Source: Brevibacterium gallinarum (GTDB lineage Bacteria > Actinomycetota > Actinomycetes > Actinomycetales > Brevibacteriaceae). From it: 64,000 nt of DNA. The stretch covers positions 35,188 through 99,187 of the forward strand of contig NZ_JACSPY010000010.1 in the NCBI RefSeq assembly GCF_014836885.1, written 5' to 3'. Made by a program: the position numbers and the translations under genes. The first letter of the stretch is position 1; the number at the start of each line of letters is the position of its first letter. Under the pieces are notes generated by a model, which searched no databases, was not told the DNA's origin, and saw only the letters and a list, made by a program, of their open reading frames with translations. Below, in pieces: positions 32,316 through 41,157 of this stretch.

Positions 32316-32843
32316 CTAACTGCCCATCGGGAGTTCTAGCCTATTGGCGCATAGGATATTTCCTGCATTTAGCGTATCAATGACAGCCTGAACGGTAGTT
32401 AGGGTGGCACCTGGATGTGCCGCAAGTGCTTCGGCGTATGAGCGGGTGAGGAGCCGGTGATGCCGTTGGAGCAGTGCTGTGGCGCTATCTGTGGGAAGCA
32501 GGGCAGTGCGGCGGCGGTCGGTGTCATGCCGCTGCCGCACGACGAACTCGGCAGCGCAGAGCCGTTCGGTGATCGACGTCAGCGTCGAGGCGGAGATGTC
32601 GAGCTGCCGGCAGATCTCCTGCGGGCTGGCCGGCTGCTCATCGTCAGCGGCCAGCGAGATGAGCTGCAGCACGAGGAAGTCCGTCAGGCTCAGCCGCTCC
32701 TGGCGCAGGAACCGGGCGGTCGCAGTGCGGAGGCTGATGACCTGCCGCTGATTGGCGCGCACGACCGCTTCGATGGCGGCAAGCGTGCGCGCCGCCTCCT
32801 CAGACGGCGGGGCCGGACGCCGGGTGCGGCGCGGAGCATTCAT
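32316..32843 (-). CDS. MarR-family transcriptional regulator
   Basis: The 175-residue protein has the MarR winged-helix layout: an N-terminal helix, LTDFLVLQLISLA, a recognition helix (ASPQEICRQLDISASTLTSI), and the wing (ERLCAAEFVVRQRHDTDRRR). A C-terminal dimerisation helix follows. The DxR motif of MarR proteins appears as DTDRRRTALL. It diverges from the BMP lipoprotein gene across a 296-bp gap, so it could regulate itself and the nucleoside transporter, but no clear operator palindrome was found. A weak AAAGG site precedes ATG 32843. Confidence 0.85.
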   Translation of the reverse strand: MNAPRRTRRPAPPSEEAARTLAAIEAVVRANQRQVISLRTATARFLRQERLSLTDFLVLQLISLAADDEQPASPQEICRQLDISASTLTSITERLCAAEFVVRQRHDTDRRRTALLPTDSATALLQRHHRLLTRSYAEALAAHPGATLTTVQAVIDTLNAGNILCANRLELPMGS

Positions 32844-33139
32844 CGGTCGGGCCTTTCAGACGGGCAGCCGAAGCTGGTAGGACTGGACGAAAGTCGTACT
32901 CGGGACATTAGCGGCTCAGCGGCCCGATCGGGGCGGAAATGGAGCCGTATGGCAGGATTGCGCCCTCTGTGTTGCAGGATCGCCACACCTGCGGCCACAT
33001 CACGGCTGGGCAACGTCTGCCGAATCCAGGCTCCTTGCCGGGGAAAATGTGCAAAAATGACTCATGATAGGTGCAGGCCGCTCTCATCGAATGGCCAGGT
33101 TCACCTCTTGGCACAACACTCGAGACTGGGAGACGTCCT

Positions 33140-34234
33140 GTGAAGAAATCGATTATGGTTCCGGCCACCGCCCTGATGGCAGCCTCGGCGCTGCTGCTCT
33201 CGGCCTGTGGCGAGGCTCCTGAGAAGTCCTCAGAAGGCGACGGCAAGGGCAGCGACTTCAAGGCGTGCATGGTCTCCGACTCCGGCGGCTGGGACGACAA
33301 GTCGTTCAACCAGTCCAGCAAGGCGGGCTTGGAAAAGGCCGTCAAGGACTTCAATATCAAGGAGAAGGATGTTGAGTCCAAGGAGGACTCGGACTACAAG
33401 CCGAACGTCGATAACATGATCCAGCAGGGCTGCAACCTAACCTTCGGCGTTGGCTTCCTCCTCGAGGACGCGCTGCAGGAAGCCGCCGAGAACAACACCG
33501 ACATGCACTTCGCACTCGTGGACGCGATGTTTGAGGACACAGACAATAAGCCGGTGAAGCTCGACAACGCCAAGCCGCTGGTCTTCAACACCGCCGAGGC
33601 CTCTTACCTCGCCGGATACCTCGCCGCCGGCATGAGCGAGTCGGGCAAGGTCGCTACCTTCGGCGGCATGCAGATCCCGTCCGTGTCGATCTTCATGGAC
33701 GGCTTCGCCGACGGTGTGAAGAAGTACAACGAGGACAAGGGCAAGGACGTCAAGCTCCTCGGCTGGGACAAGGACAAGCAGGAGGGCTCCTTCTCCGGCG
33801 ACTTCGAGAATCAGGGCCAGGGCAAGGCGCTGACCGAGCAGTTCATCTCCCAAGGTGCGGACATCATCATGCCGGTCGCCGGTCCCGTCGGCCTCGGTGC
33901 CGCTTCAGCTGCATCGAAGGCTGATGGGACGAAGATCATCTGGGTCGACTCCGATGGTTACGAGTACGCACCAGAATACAAAGACGTCATGCTGACGTCG
34001 GTGAAGAAGGAAATCGCTCGGTCCGTCTACGAAACGATCAAAGCCTCTAAAGATGGCAAGTGGGATTCGGCTCCCTACGTCGGAAACCTCGAGAACGAGG
34101 GCGTGAGTCTGGCGCCCTACCACGATTTCGAGGACAAGGTCGATGACGGCCTGAAGAAGGAAGTCGAGGATCTCAAGCAGCAGATCATCGACGGCGAGAT
34201 CACCGTCGAGTCGCCCTCGACCCCGCAGCAGTAA
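33140..34234 (+). CDS. BMP-family nucleoside-binding lipoprotein
   Basis: This is the extracytoplasmic substrate-binding protein of a nucleoside ABC importer. The 364-residue protein has a lipoprotein signal (lipobox LSAC, Cys23). It then shows the BMP/PnrA fold: VSDSGGWDDKSFNQSSKAGL, NLTFGVGFLLEDALQEAA, AGYLAAGMSESGKVATFGG and DSDGYEYAPEYKDVMLTSV. The WDDKSFNQ segment is the family signature. It starts at GTG 33140, with GGGAGA 7 bases upstream. It is followed by the ATPase, two permeases and nucleoside salvage genes. A 12-bp inverted repeat after its stop may set its higher expression relative to the downstream genes. Confidence 0.92.
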   Translation: MKKSIMVPATALMAASALLLSACGEAPEKSSEGDGKGSDFKACMVSDSGGWDDKSFNQSSKAGLEKAVKDFNIKEKDVESKEDSDYKPNVDNMIQQGCNLTFGVGFLLEDALQEAAENNTDMHFALVDAMFEDTDNKPVKLDNAKPLVFNTAEASYLAGYLAAGMSESGKVATFGGMQIPSVSIFMDGFADGVKKYNEDKGKDVKLLGWDKDKQEGSFSGDFENQGQGKALTEQFISQGADIIMPVAGPVGLGAASAASKADGTKIIWVDSDGYEYAPEYKDVMLTSVKKEIARSVYETIKASKDGKWDSAPYVGNLENEGVSLAPYHDFEDKVDDGLKKEVEDLKQQIIDGEITVESPSTPQQ

Positions 34235-34250
34235 GTTCCTTCCCACGCCC

Positions 34251-34313
34251 GAGGCGGTGCTCGCCTGACCGCGTGCGCGCGCCAGCGCACACGCTTACGG
34301 TGAGCACCGCCTC
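34251..34313 (+). promoter_or_regulatory. Stem-loop between the binding protein and transporter genes (attenuator-like)
   Basis: GAGGCGGTGCTC (34251-34262) pairs with GAGCACCGCCTC (34302-34313). An inner GTGCGC/GCGCAC stem lies at 34273-34290. Both outer arms are dispersed-motif copies (34248-34259 exact, 34305 near). It could act as a partial terminator or a 3' mRNA stabiliser. Confidence 0.6.
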
Positions 34314-34338
34314 GGCTGCGGAATAAAGGAGAGTCCAC

Positions 34339-35910
34339 GTGAAACTCGAGCTCCGCGGGATCACCAAGGTATTCGGATCCCTCGTCGCCAACGATGACAT
34401 CAACCTCGTCATCGAACCCGGCGAGATCCACGCCCTGCTCGGTGAGAACGGGGCCGGCAAGTCGACGCTCATGAACGTCCTCTACGGCCTCTACGCTCCC
34501 GACGGCGGGCAGATCCTCATCGACGGCACCGAACGCCGCTTCACCGGCCCCGGCGATGCAGTCGCCGCCGGCATCGGCATGGTCCACCAGCACTTCATGC
34601 TCGTGCCCGTCTTCACCGTTGCCGAATCCGTCGCTCTGGGCTATGAGCCGACGAAGGGCCTCGGGCTGCTCGACCTCAACCAGGCACGCGAGAAGGTCCG
34701 CGAGATCTCCGCCCGCTTCGGCTTCGACATCGACCCCGATGCCGTCATCGAGGACCTGCCGGTCGGCGCCCAGCAGCGCGTCGAGATCATCAAGGCACTC
34801 TCCCGCGACGCCGAGGTCCTCATCCTCGACGAGCCGACCGCGGTGCTGACCCCGCAGGAGACCGACGAGCTCATCGAGATCATGCGCCAGCTCAAGGCTG
34901 AGGGCACCTCGATCGTGTTCATCACCCACAAGCTGCGCGAAGTCCGAGCTGTTGCCGACCAGATCACCGTCATCCGCCGCGGGGCGGTCGTCGGCGAGGC
35001 AGAGCCGACGTCCTCGGAACAGGAACTCGCCAGCCTCATGGTCGGCCGCGACGTCAAGCTCACCACCGAGAAGGCCCCTGCCGAACCCGGTGAGGAGTCC
35101 TTCGTCGTCAAGGACCTGACCGTGCTGTCGAAGAACGGCACCGTCACCGTCGACAACGTCTCCTTCTCCGTCGCCCGCGGTGAGATCTTTGTCATCGCAG
35201 GTGTGCAGGGCAACGGCCAGACCGAGGTCGCCGAGACGATCATCGGCCTCGACGAACCGCACGCCGGCTCCATCACCCTCGAGGGTACGTCGCTGCTGGG
35301 CAAGTCGGTGAAGAAACGCCTCGACGCCGGCATCGGATTCGTGCCCGAGGACCGCTCCACCGACGGCGTCATCGCCGGCTTCTCCATCCGCGAGAACATG
35401 ATCCTCGACCAGTACGACCGCGAGCCCTACGCCAAGGGCCTGGCGCTGCGGCCTGCGGTCATCCGCGAGAAGGCCGCCGAGAAGGTCGAGGAGTTCGACA
35501 TCCGGCTGACCTCGATCGACGACCCGATCTCAACCCTGTCCGGCGGCAACGCGCAGAAGGTCGTGCTCTCCCGTGAACTCGGCCGCAAGCTCAGCCTGCT
35601 CATCGCCAGCCAGCCGACCCGCGGCCTCGACGTCGGTTCGATCGAGTTCGTGCACAAGCGCATCATCGCCGAACGCGATGCCGGCACCCCCTGCATCATC
35701 GTCTCCACCGAGCTCGATGAGGCCCTCAACCTCGCCGACCGGATCGCGGTCATGTACCGCGGCACGATCATCGGCATCGTCCCCGGTGACACCCCACGCG
35801 ACGTGCTCGGCCTCATGATGGCAGGCGTGCCTGCCGACGAAGCCCTGGCCCGCTACCGCGACGGCTCAGGTGCCACCGCCGTGTCTGCAGCAGCGAAGGA
35901 GGAGCTCTGA
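34339..35910 (+). CDS. Nucleoside ABC transporter, double ATP-binding protein
   Basis: The 523-residue protein energises nucleoside import. It has two fused cassettes as in the RbsA/NupA type: the first Walker A is GENGAGKSTL near residue 37, with DEPTAVLTPQE as Walker B. The second half has the modified Walker A region GVQGNGQTEV and the signature LSGGNAQKVVLSREL. GTG 34339 is preceded by AAAGGAGAG. The stop overlaps the permease start by one base. The BMP lipoprotein upstream and cdd/deoA/deoC downstream indicate nucleosides as substrate. Confidence 0.92.
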   Translation: MKLELRGITKVFGSLVANDDINLVIEPGEIHALLGENGAGKSTLMNVLYGLYAPDGGQILIDGTERRFTGPGDAVAAGIGMVHQHFMLVPVFTVAESVALGYEPTKGLGLLDLNQAREKVREISARFGFDIDPDAVIEDLPVGAQQRVEIIKALSRDAEVLILDEPTAVLTPQETDELIEIMRQLKAEGTSIVFITHKLREVRAVADQITVIRRGAVVGEAEPTSSEQELASLMVGRDVKLTTEKAPAEPGEESFVVKDLTVLSKNGTVTVDNVSFSVARGEIFVIAGVQGNGQTEVAETIIGLDEPHAGSITLEGTSLLGKSVKKRLDAGIGFVPEDRSTDGVIAGFSIRENMILDQYDREPYAKGLALRPAVIREKAAEKVEEFDIRLTSIDDPISTLSGGNAQKVVLSRELGRKLSLLIASQPTRGLDVGSIEFVHKRIIAERDAGTPCIIVSTELDEALNLADRIAVMYRGTIIGIVPGDTPRDVLGLMMAGVPADEALARYRDGSGATAVSAAAKEEL

Positions 35911-37202
35911 TGACGGACCAGCCCACTCCCGCAGCCACCGGCACGGACGCCGCCACCGGCCCCAGCGGCCCGAAGAGCCCCGCAACCCCCAACGGCCCCG
36001 GCTCCGGCGGCGGCTCGACCGCAGTCAGCGGCCCGGGTGCCACCCAGGGCACGATCATCCGCCGCATCCTGTCGTCCTCGACGATGGTCTCGGTGCTCTC
36101 GGTCGTCATCGCGCTCATCCTCGGCGGCGTCCTCATCGCCGCAGCCAACCGCGAGGTGCAGGCCACGCTCGGCTATTTCTTCGCCCGCCCGACCGACTTC
36201 TTCGTCACGGTCTTCCGCACCGTCAGCGAGGCCTACCTCGCGCTCTTCCGCGGCGCGTTCATCGACTGGCAGGCCTCCAGCTTCGTGCGCGCGATCCGCC
36301 CGCTGACCGAGACGATGGTCAACGCCACCCCGCTCATCCTCGCCGGCCTCGGCATCGCCCTGGCGTTCCGGTCCGGCCTGTTCAACATCGGTGCCCAGGG
36401 CCAGCTCATCCTCGGCGCGATCCTCGGCGGCTACTTCGGCTACGCGATCGGTCTGCCGCCGGTCATCCACTTCCTCTTCGCCCTCCTCATGGGTGCCGTC
36501 GCCGGCGCCTGCTGGGGCGGCATCGCCGGCTTCCTCAAAGCCCGCACCGGCGCCAACGAGGTCATCGTCACGATCATGCTCAACATGATCGCCGGCTACC
36601 TGCTGGCCTATCTGCTCAAGCAGAGCTGGTTCAAGCAGACCACCTCGGCCAACCCGGCCACCCGCAACATCGACGAGTCCGCCTTCCTCCCGCAGCTGCT
36701 GCCGGATCCCTTCCGCCTGCACTTCGGCTTCATCGTCGCGCTGCTGGCCGTGCTGTTCGTCTGGTGGCTGCTGGAGCGCTCCACCCTCGGCTTCGAATTC
36801 CGCGCCGTCGGCGAGAACCCGAATGCCGCCCGCACCGCCGGCATCTCCGTCGGCCGGGTCACCCTGCTCGTCATGGTCACCGCCGGCGCCTTGTCGGGAC
36901 TCGCCGGAGCCTCGCTCATCCTCGGCACCGAGGCCAAGCTCACCGGCGGCATCGCCGGCACGCTCGGCTTCGACGCCATCACCGTCGCCCTGCTCGGCCG
37001 GTCCCGGCCGCTGGGCACCCTGCTCGCCGGTCTGCTGTTCGGTGCCTTCCGCGCCGGCGGCTACCTCATGCAGTCCCAGACCGGCACCCCGATCGACATC
37101 GTCCTCGTCGTCCAGTCGGTCATCGTGCTGCTCATCGCCGCACCTCCGCTGGTGCGCACGATCTTCCGCCTGCCGGCACCCCTTGCAAAGGAGGCGCGAT
37201 GA
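35910..37202 (+). CDS. Nucleoside ABC transporter permease 1
   Basis: The 430-residue membrane protein belongs to the branched-chain/ribose-type permease family (BPD_transp_2). A Thr/Gly/Pro-rich cytoplasmic N-terminus of about 45 residues precedes roughly nine hydrophobic helices. Typical sequences are FRSGLFNIGAQGQLILGAIL and the EAA-like loop GFEFRAVGENPNAARTAGIS, which contacts the ATPase. It overlaps the ATPase gene by one base and permease 2 by ATGA. Confidence 0.9.
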   Translation: MTDQPTPAATGTDAATGPSGPKSPATPNGPGSGGGSTAVSGPGATQGTIIRRILSSSTMVSVLSVVIALILGGVLIAAANREVQATLGYFFARPTDFFVTVFRTVSEAYLALFRGAFIDWQASSFVRAIRPLTETMVNATPLILAGLGIALAFRSGLFNIGAQGQLILGAILGGYFGYAIGLPPVIHFLFALLMGAVAGACWGGIAGFLKARTGANEVIVTIMLNMIAGYLLAYLLKQSWFKQTTSANPATRNIDESAFLPQLLPDPFRLHFGFIVALLAVLFVWWLLERSTLGFEFRAVGENPNAARTAGISVGRVTLLVMVTAGALSGLAGASLILGTEAKLTGGIAGTLGFDAITVALLGRSRPLGTLLAGLLFGAFRAGGYLMQSQTGTPIDIVLVVQSVIVLLIAAPPLVRTIFRLPAPLAKEAR

Positions 37203-38497
37203 ACGCCAAGAAGGCCACCGCGGCTGCTGAGAGCCTCGACCACGCCGCAGCCGACGTCCGGGCGCCGATCGCCTGGAAGTTCCCGATCATCTTCGGCGTC
37301 CTCGCCGTGCTCGCGCTGCTGTTCTTCGGCCTGCTGGCCGCCGCCGGCAAGCGCACGACGTTCGCCTTCGCCTCCTCCGGTGACTTCTTCGCCATCCCCG
37401 AGGTGACGGTCCCGACGAAGCTCACCGGCATCGTCCTCGGCGTGGTCCTGCTGGCATTGGCCGCCTACGCCGCCTTCGAGGCGGCGGACCGGCGCCGCAT
37501 CCCCGCCTGGGTGATGGTGTCCTTCGGTATCGTCTTCGTCCTCAGCTTCCTCAACTGGGCAGGCGGCGACACCGGCCGCATCCCGATCACTGCGCTGCTG
37601 GCCGGCTCGCTGGCCCTGTCAGTGCCGCTGATCTTCGGCTCGATGTGCGGTCTCGTCGGTGAGCGCTCGGGCATCATCAACATCGCCATCGAAGGCCAGC
37701 TGCTCGCCGGTGCGTTCCTCGCAGCCGTCGTCGCCTCGCTGTTCTCCAGCCCGTACGCCGGTCTCATCGCCGCCCCGGTCGCCGGTGCGCTCGTCGCCGT
37801 GGTGCTGACGTTCTTCGCGGTGCGCTACTGGGTCGACCAGATCATCATCGGCGTCGTGCTCAACGTGCTCGTCATCGGCGTCACCAGCTTCCTGTTCTCC
37901 ACGGTGCTCACCGCCAACGCCGAGAAGTGGAACTCCCGCCAGCAGCTGCCGAACCTGCCGATCCCGCTGCTGTCGGACATCCCGGTGCTCGGCAACGTGC
38001 TGTTCAACCAGAACATCCTCGTCTACCTCATGTACGTCACGGTGATCCTGCTGCAGATCTTCGTGTTCCGCTCCCGCTGGGGCCTGCGGATGCGTGCGAT
38101 CGGCGAGCATCCGAAGGCCGCTGACACCGTCGGCATCAACGTCAACCTCAACCGGGTGGCCAACACGATCTTCGCCGGTGCGATCGCCGGTCTGGGCGGG
38201 GCGTTCTTCACGATCGGCTCCGGCCTGGCCTTCGGCAAGGAGATGTCGGCCGGGCAGGGCTACATCGCCCTGGCCGCGATGATCCTCGGCAAATGGAATC
38301 CTGTCGGCGCCCTGGCGGCAGCGCTGCTGTTCGGGTTCTCCAAGAACCTCGGCAACACGCTCTCGGCGATCGGCACGCCGGTGCCCAGCGAGCTGCTGCT
38401 CATGCTGCCCTACATCGTCACGATCCTCGCCGTGGCCGGATTCGTCGGCCGGGTCCGCCCGCCGGCCGCCGAAGGCAAGCCGTACTCCACCCAGTAG
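37199..38497 (+). CDS. Nucleoside ABC transporter permease 2
   Basis: The 432-residue partner permease has GERSGIINIAIEGQLLAGAFL in its core and the loop GLRMRAIGEHPKAADTVGIN that docks the ATPase. About ten helices are visible. The ATG at 37199 overlaps the permease 1 stop by four bases and has AAAGGAGG upstream; the longer frame from 35870 is antisense-type noise over permease 1. Cdd follows after 29 bp. Confidence 0.9.
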   Translation: MNAKKATAAAESLDHAAADVRAPIAWKFPIIFGVLAVLALLFFGLLAAAGKRTTFAFASSGDFFAIPEVTVPTKLTGIVLGVVLLALAAYAAFEAADRRRIPAWVMVSFGIVFVLSFLNWAGGDTGRIPITALLAGSLALSVPLIFGSMCGLVGERSGIINIAIEGQLLAGAFLAAVVASLFSSPYAGLIAAPVAGALVAVVLTFFAVRYWVDQIIIGVVLNVLVIGVTSFLFSTVLTANAEKWNSRQQLPNLPIPLLSDIPVLGNVLFNQNILVYLMYVTVILLQIFVFRSRWGLRMRAIGEHPKAADTVGINVNLNRVANTIFAGAIAGLGGAFFTIGSGLAFGKEMSAGQGYIALAAMILGKWNPVGALAAALLFGFSKNLGNTLSAIGTPVPSELLLMLPYIVTILAVAGFVGRVRPPAAEGKPYSTQ

Positions 38498-38526
38498 CCC
38501 TGCCCCGGCAGGGAAGGAGGCAGCAG

Positions 38527-38949
38527 ATGCGCGAGTTCGACGCCGAGGTGTGGCAGCAGCTGCATGACGCTGCGACCGCCGCGATGGAGCGTGCCTACGC
38601 ACCGTACTCCGGCTACCCGGTCGGTGCCGCCGCACTCGTCGACGACGGCCGGATCGTCACCGGCTGCAATGTCGAGAACGCCTCCTACGGCCTCGGCCTG
38701 TGCGCCGAATGCGGACTTGTCAGCGAACTCGCCGGCACCGGTGGGGGACGGCTGGTCGCATTTGCCTGCGTCGACGGGAACCGTGACAAGCTGGTGCCGT
38801 GCGGGCGCTGCCGCCAGCTGCTCTACGAGTTCGGCGGACCCGACCTCGTCCTCGACATGCCGTCGGGCACGCGGCCGCTGGCAGAGGTCCTGCCCGAGGC
38901 GTTCGGCCCGGACCACCTCGACACCACCTCGCGAAAGGACTCCCCATGA
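38527..38949 (+). CDS. cdd: Cytidine deaminase
   Basis: Cdd deaminates cytidine and deoxycytidine to the uracil nucleosides. The 140-residue protein has all zinc-site elements: the substrate-binding NVENASYG, the catalytic CAECG with the Glu proton shuttle, and PCGRCRQ with the two other cysteines. ATG 38527 has GAAGGAGG 6 bases upstream. The stop overlaps deoA by ATGA, so the two are coupled. Confidence 0.95.
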   Translation: MREFDAEVWQQLHDAATAAMERAYAPYSGYPVGAAALVDDGRIVTGCNVENASYGLGLCAECGLVSELAGTGGGRLVAFACVDGNRDKLVPCGRCRQLLYEFGGPDLVLDMPSGTRPLAEVLPEAFGPDHLDTTSRKDSP

Positions 38950-40265
38950 CTGCGAAGACCACCACGGAAGCCTTTGACGCCGTCGACGTCATCCGCACCA
39001 AGCGTGACGGCGGCACACTGTCCGATGACCAGATCGCCTGGATCATCGACGCCTACACTCGCGGCGTCGTCGCCGATGAGCAGATGTCGGCTCTGGCGAT
39101 GGCGATCTTCCTGCGCGGCATGAGCGATGCGGAGACCGCCCGCTGGACGCAGGCGATGATCGACTCCGGTGAGCGGATGAGCTTCGAGTCGCTGTCCAAG
39201 CCCACTGTCGACAAGCACTCCACCGGCGGTGTCGGAGACAAGATCACTCTGCCGCTGGCACCTCTCGTCGCCGTGTTCGATGTCGCCGTCCCGCAGCTCT
39301 CCGGCCGCGGCCTCGGCCACACCGGCGGCACGCTGGACAAGCTCGAATCGATCCCCGGCTGGCAGGCCGATATGAGCAACGAGACGCTGCTGGCCCAGCT
39401 CGAGGACCTCGGCGCCGTCATCTGCGCCGCTGGCTCCGGCCTCGCTCCGGCGGACAAGAAGCTCTACGCGCTGCGCGACATCACCGCCACCGTCGACTGC
39501 CTGCCGCTCATCGCCTCGTCGATCATGTCGAAGAAGATCGCCGAGGGCACCTCCGCCCTCGTCCTCGACGTCAAGGTGGGCTCCGGTGCGTTCATGAAGG
39601 ACGAAGCCTCCGCCCGCGCGCTGGCCGAGACGATGGTCCGCCTCGGCACCGCAGCCGGCGTCGACTGCACCGCGCTGCTGACCGATATGTCGACCCCGCT
39701 CGGCCGCACCGTCGGCAACGCCCTCGAAGTCCGCGAATCCGTTGAGGTGCTCGCCGGCGGCGGGCCCGCCGACGTCGTCGACCTCACCGTCGCCCTGGCT
39801 GAGGAGATGCTGCGCATGGCCGGCAAGCCCGATGCCGACGTCCGCGCAGCCCTGGCCGATGGTCGGGCGATGGACAAGTGGAACCAGATGATCCGCGCTC
39901 AGGGCGGAGATCCGGAGGCCGCGCTGCCGCAGGCTGCCGAGACCGAGGTGGTGCGCGCGGAGTCTGCCGGTGTGCTCACCGGTCTCGATGCCCTGTCCGT
40001 CGGTGTCGCCTCCTGGCGCCTGGGTGCCGGACGTGCCAAGCAGGGCGATGAGCTCTCGCTTGGAGCCGGCATCGAACTGCACGCCAAGCCCGGTGAGGCC
40101 GTCACTGCCGGCCAGCCGCTCATGACTCTGCACGCCGACAACCCGGCGCTTTTCGCCCGCGCGCAGGAAGCACTGGCCGAGGCGGTCGAGATCACCCCGG
40201 CGGCCGAAGGCGCCGACGCGGAGGCGGCCGCCGGCTCGATCGTCATCGACCGCATCACCGTTTGA
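38946..40265 (+). CDS. deoA: Thymidine (pyrimidine nucleoside) phosphorylase
   Basis: DeoA cleaves thymidine or deoxyuridine with phosphate, giving the base and deoxyribose-1-phosphate. The 439-residue protein has the phosphate-binding motif KHSTGGVGDK, the family sequence LSGRGLGHTGGTLDKLESIP, and the C-terminal sandwich domain (HAKPGEAVTAGQPLMTLHAD). The start overlaps the cdd stop by four bases. DeoC lies 52 bp downstream with its own ribosome-binding site. Confidence 0.94.
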   Translation: MTAKTTTEAFDAVDVIRTKRDGGTLSDDQIAWIIDAYTRGVVADEQMSALAMAIFLRGMSDAETARWTQAMIDSGERMSFESLSKPTVDKHSTGGVGDKITLPLAPLVAVFDVAVPQLSGRGLGHTGGTLDKLESIPGWQADMSNETLLAQLEDLGAVICAAGSGLAPADKKLYALRDITATVDCLPLIASSIMSKKIAEGTSALVLDVKVGSGAFMKDEASARALAETMVRLGTAAGVDCTALLTDMSTPLGRTVGNALEVRESVEVLAGGGPADVVDLTVALAEEMLRMAGKPDADVRAALADGRAMDKWNQMIRAQGGDPEAALPQAAETEVVRAESAGVLTGLDALSVGVASWRLGAGRAKQGDELSLGAGIELHAKPGEAVTAGQPLMTLHADNPALFARAQEALAEAVEITPAAEGADAEAAAGSIVIDRITV

Positions 40266-40317
40266 ACCGAACCACCCCTGACATTCGTTTTGAAAACCCG
40301 AACCTGAAGGAGATGCG

Positions 40318-40995
40318 ATGACCGCACGCACCGACGTCGCCCGCATGATCGACCACACCCTGCTCAAGCCCCAGAGCACCGCCGAGGACGTCGCGGCACT
40401 CGTCGCCGAAGCCCAGGAGCTCGGCGTGCTCGCGGTGTGCGTCTCACCGAACATGCTGCCGCTGATGAACACCGGCGACCTCGTCGTCGCCACCGTCTGC
40501 GGTTTTCCCTCCGGTGCCCACCACGGTGAGGTCAAGGCCGCCGAGGCAGCGCTGTCGGTCCGTCAGGGGGCAGCCGAGGTCGACATGGTCATCAACCTCG
40601 GTCTCGCGCTCGCCGGTGACTTCAAGGGTGTCGAGGCTGAGATCCGCGAGGTCGTCAGCGCCTGCGCCGAGTCCAGCCGCGCCACCGGCAACGAGGCGAT
40701 CGTCAAGGTCATCATCGAATCCGCGGCACTGACCGACGAGCAGATCGTCGCAGCCTGCATGGCCGCCGAGGCCGCAGGTGCCCACTTCGTCAAGACCTCG
40801 ACTGGCTTCCACCCGGCAGGCGGCGCTTCGGCTCACGCCGTCAAGCTCATGCGCGAGACCGTCGGCGACCGCCTCGGCGTCAAGGCCTCCGGCGGCATCC
40901 GCGATGCCGAGGCTGCCCAGCAGATGATCGACGCCGGTGCCTCCCGCCTCGGACTCTCCGGATCGGCTGCCGTGCTCGACGGCTTCGAGAGCTGA
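40318..40995 (+). CDS. deoC: Deoxyribose-phosphate aldolase
   Basis: DeoC splits deoxyribose-5-phosphate into glyceraldehyde-3-phosphate and acetaldehyde. The 225-residue TIM barrel has the Schiff-base lysine in [13 protein letters not shown], a second lysine in GVKASGGI, and an N-terminal [18 protein letters not shown] site precedes ATG 40318. It ends the forward salvage unit. A strong 15-bp hairpin follows. Confidence 0.95.
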   Translation: MTARTDVARMIDHTLLKPQSTAEDVAALVAEAQELGVLAVCVSPNMLPLMNTGDLVVATVCGFPSGAHHGEVKAAEAALSVRQGAAEVDMVINLGLALAGDFKGVEAEIREVVSACAESSRATGNEAIVKVIIESAALTDEQIVAACMAAEAAGAHFVKTSTGFHPAGGASAHAVKLMRETVGDRLGVKASGGIRDAEAAQQMIDAGASRLGLSGSAAVLDGFES

Positions 40996-41033
40996 TCGCT
41001 GGGACTGATCGCACGCACTGCGTCGAGAATGCC

Positions 41034-41067
41034 GAACGCGCCCGGGGAAGACTCCCCGGGCGCGTTC
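41034..41067 (+). terminator. Strong hairpin after deoC
   Basis: A perfect 15-bp GC-rich stem (GAACGCGCCCGGGGA with its complement) closes on a 4-base loop. There is no T-run. It lies between the convergent deoC and phosphomutase genes. Confidence 0.75.
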
Positions 41068-41085
41068 GCGTGCGGCGGTGCTGTG

Positions 41086-41157
41086 CCGGTGGGCGGCATG
41101 CCCGAGTCGCTGGTGGCCGGTGTGCCCGAGTTGCTGGTGGGCGGCGTGCCCGAATCA
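41086..41157 (-). repeat. 24-bp tandem repeat, three copies, at the end of the phosphomutase gene
   Basis: Units begin at 41086, 41110 and 41134, of the type CTGGTGGGCGGCGTGCCCGA. The array ends at the stop codon of the minus-strand phosphomutase. Confidence 0.85.
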
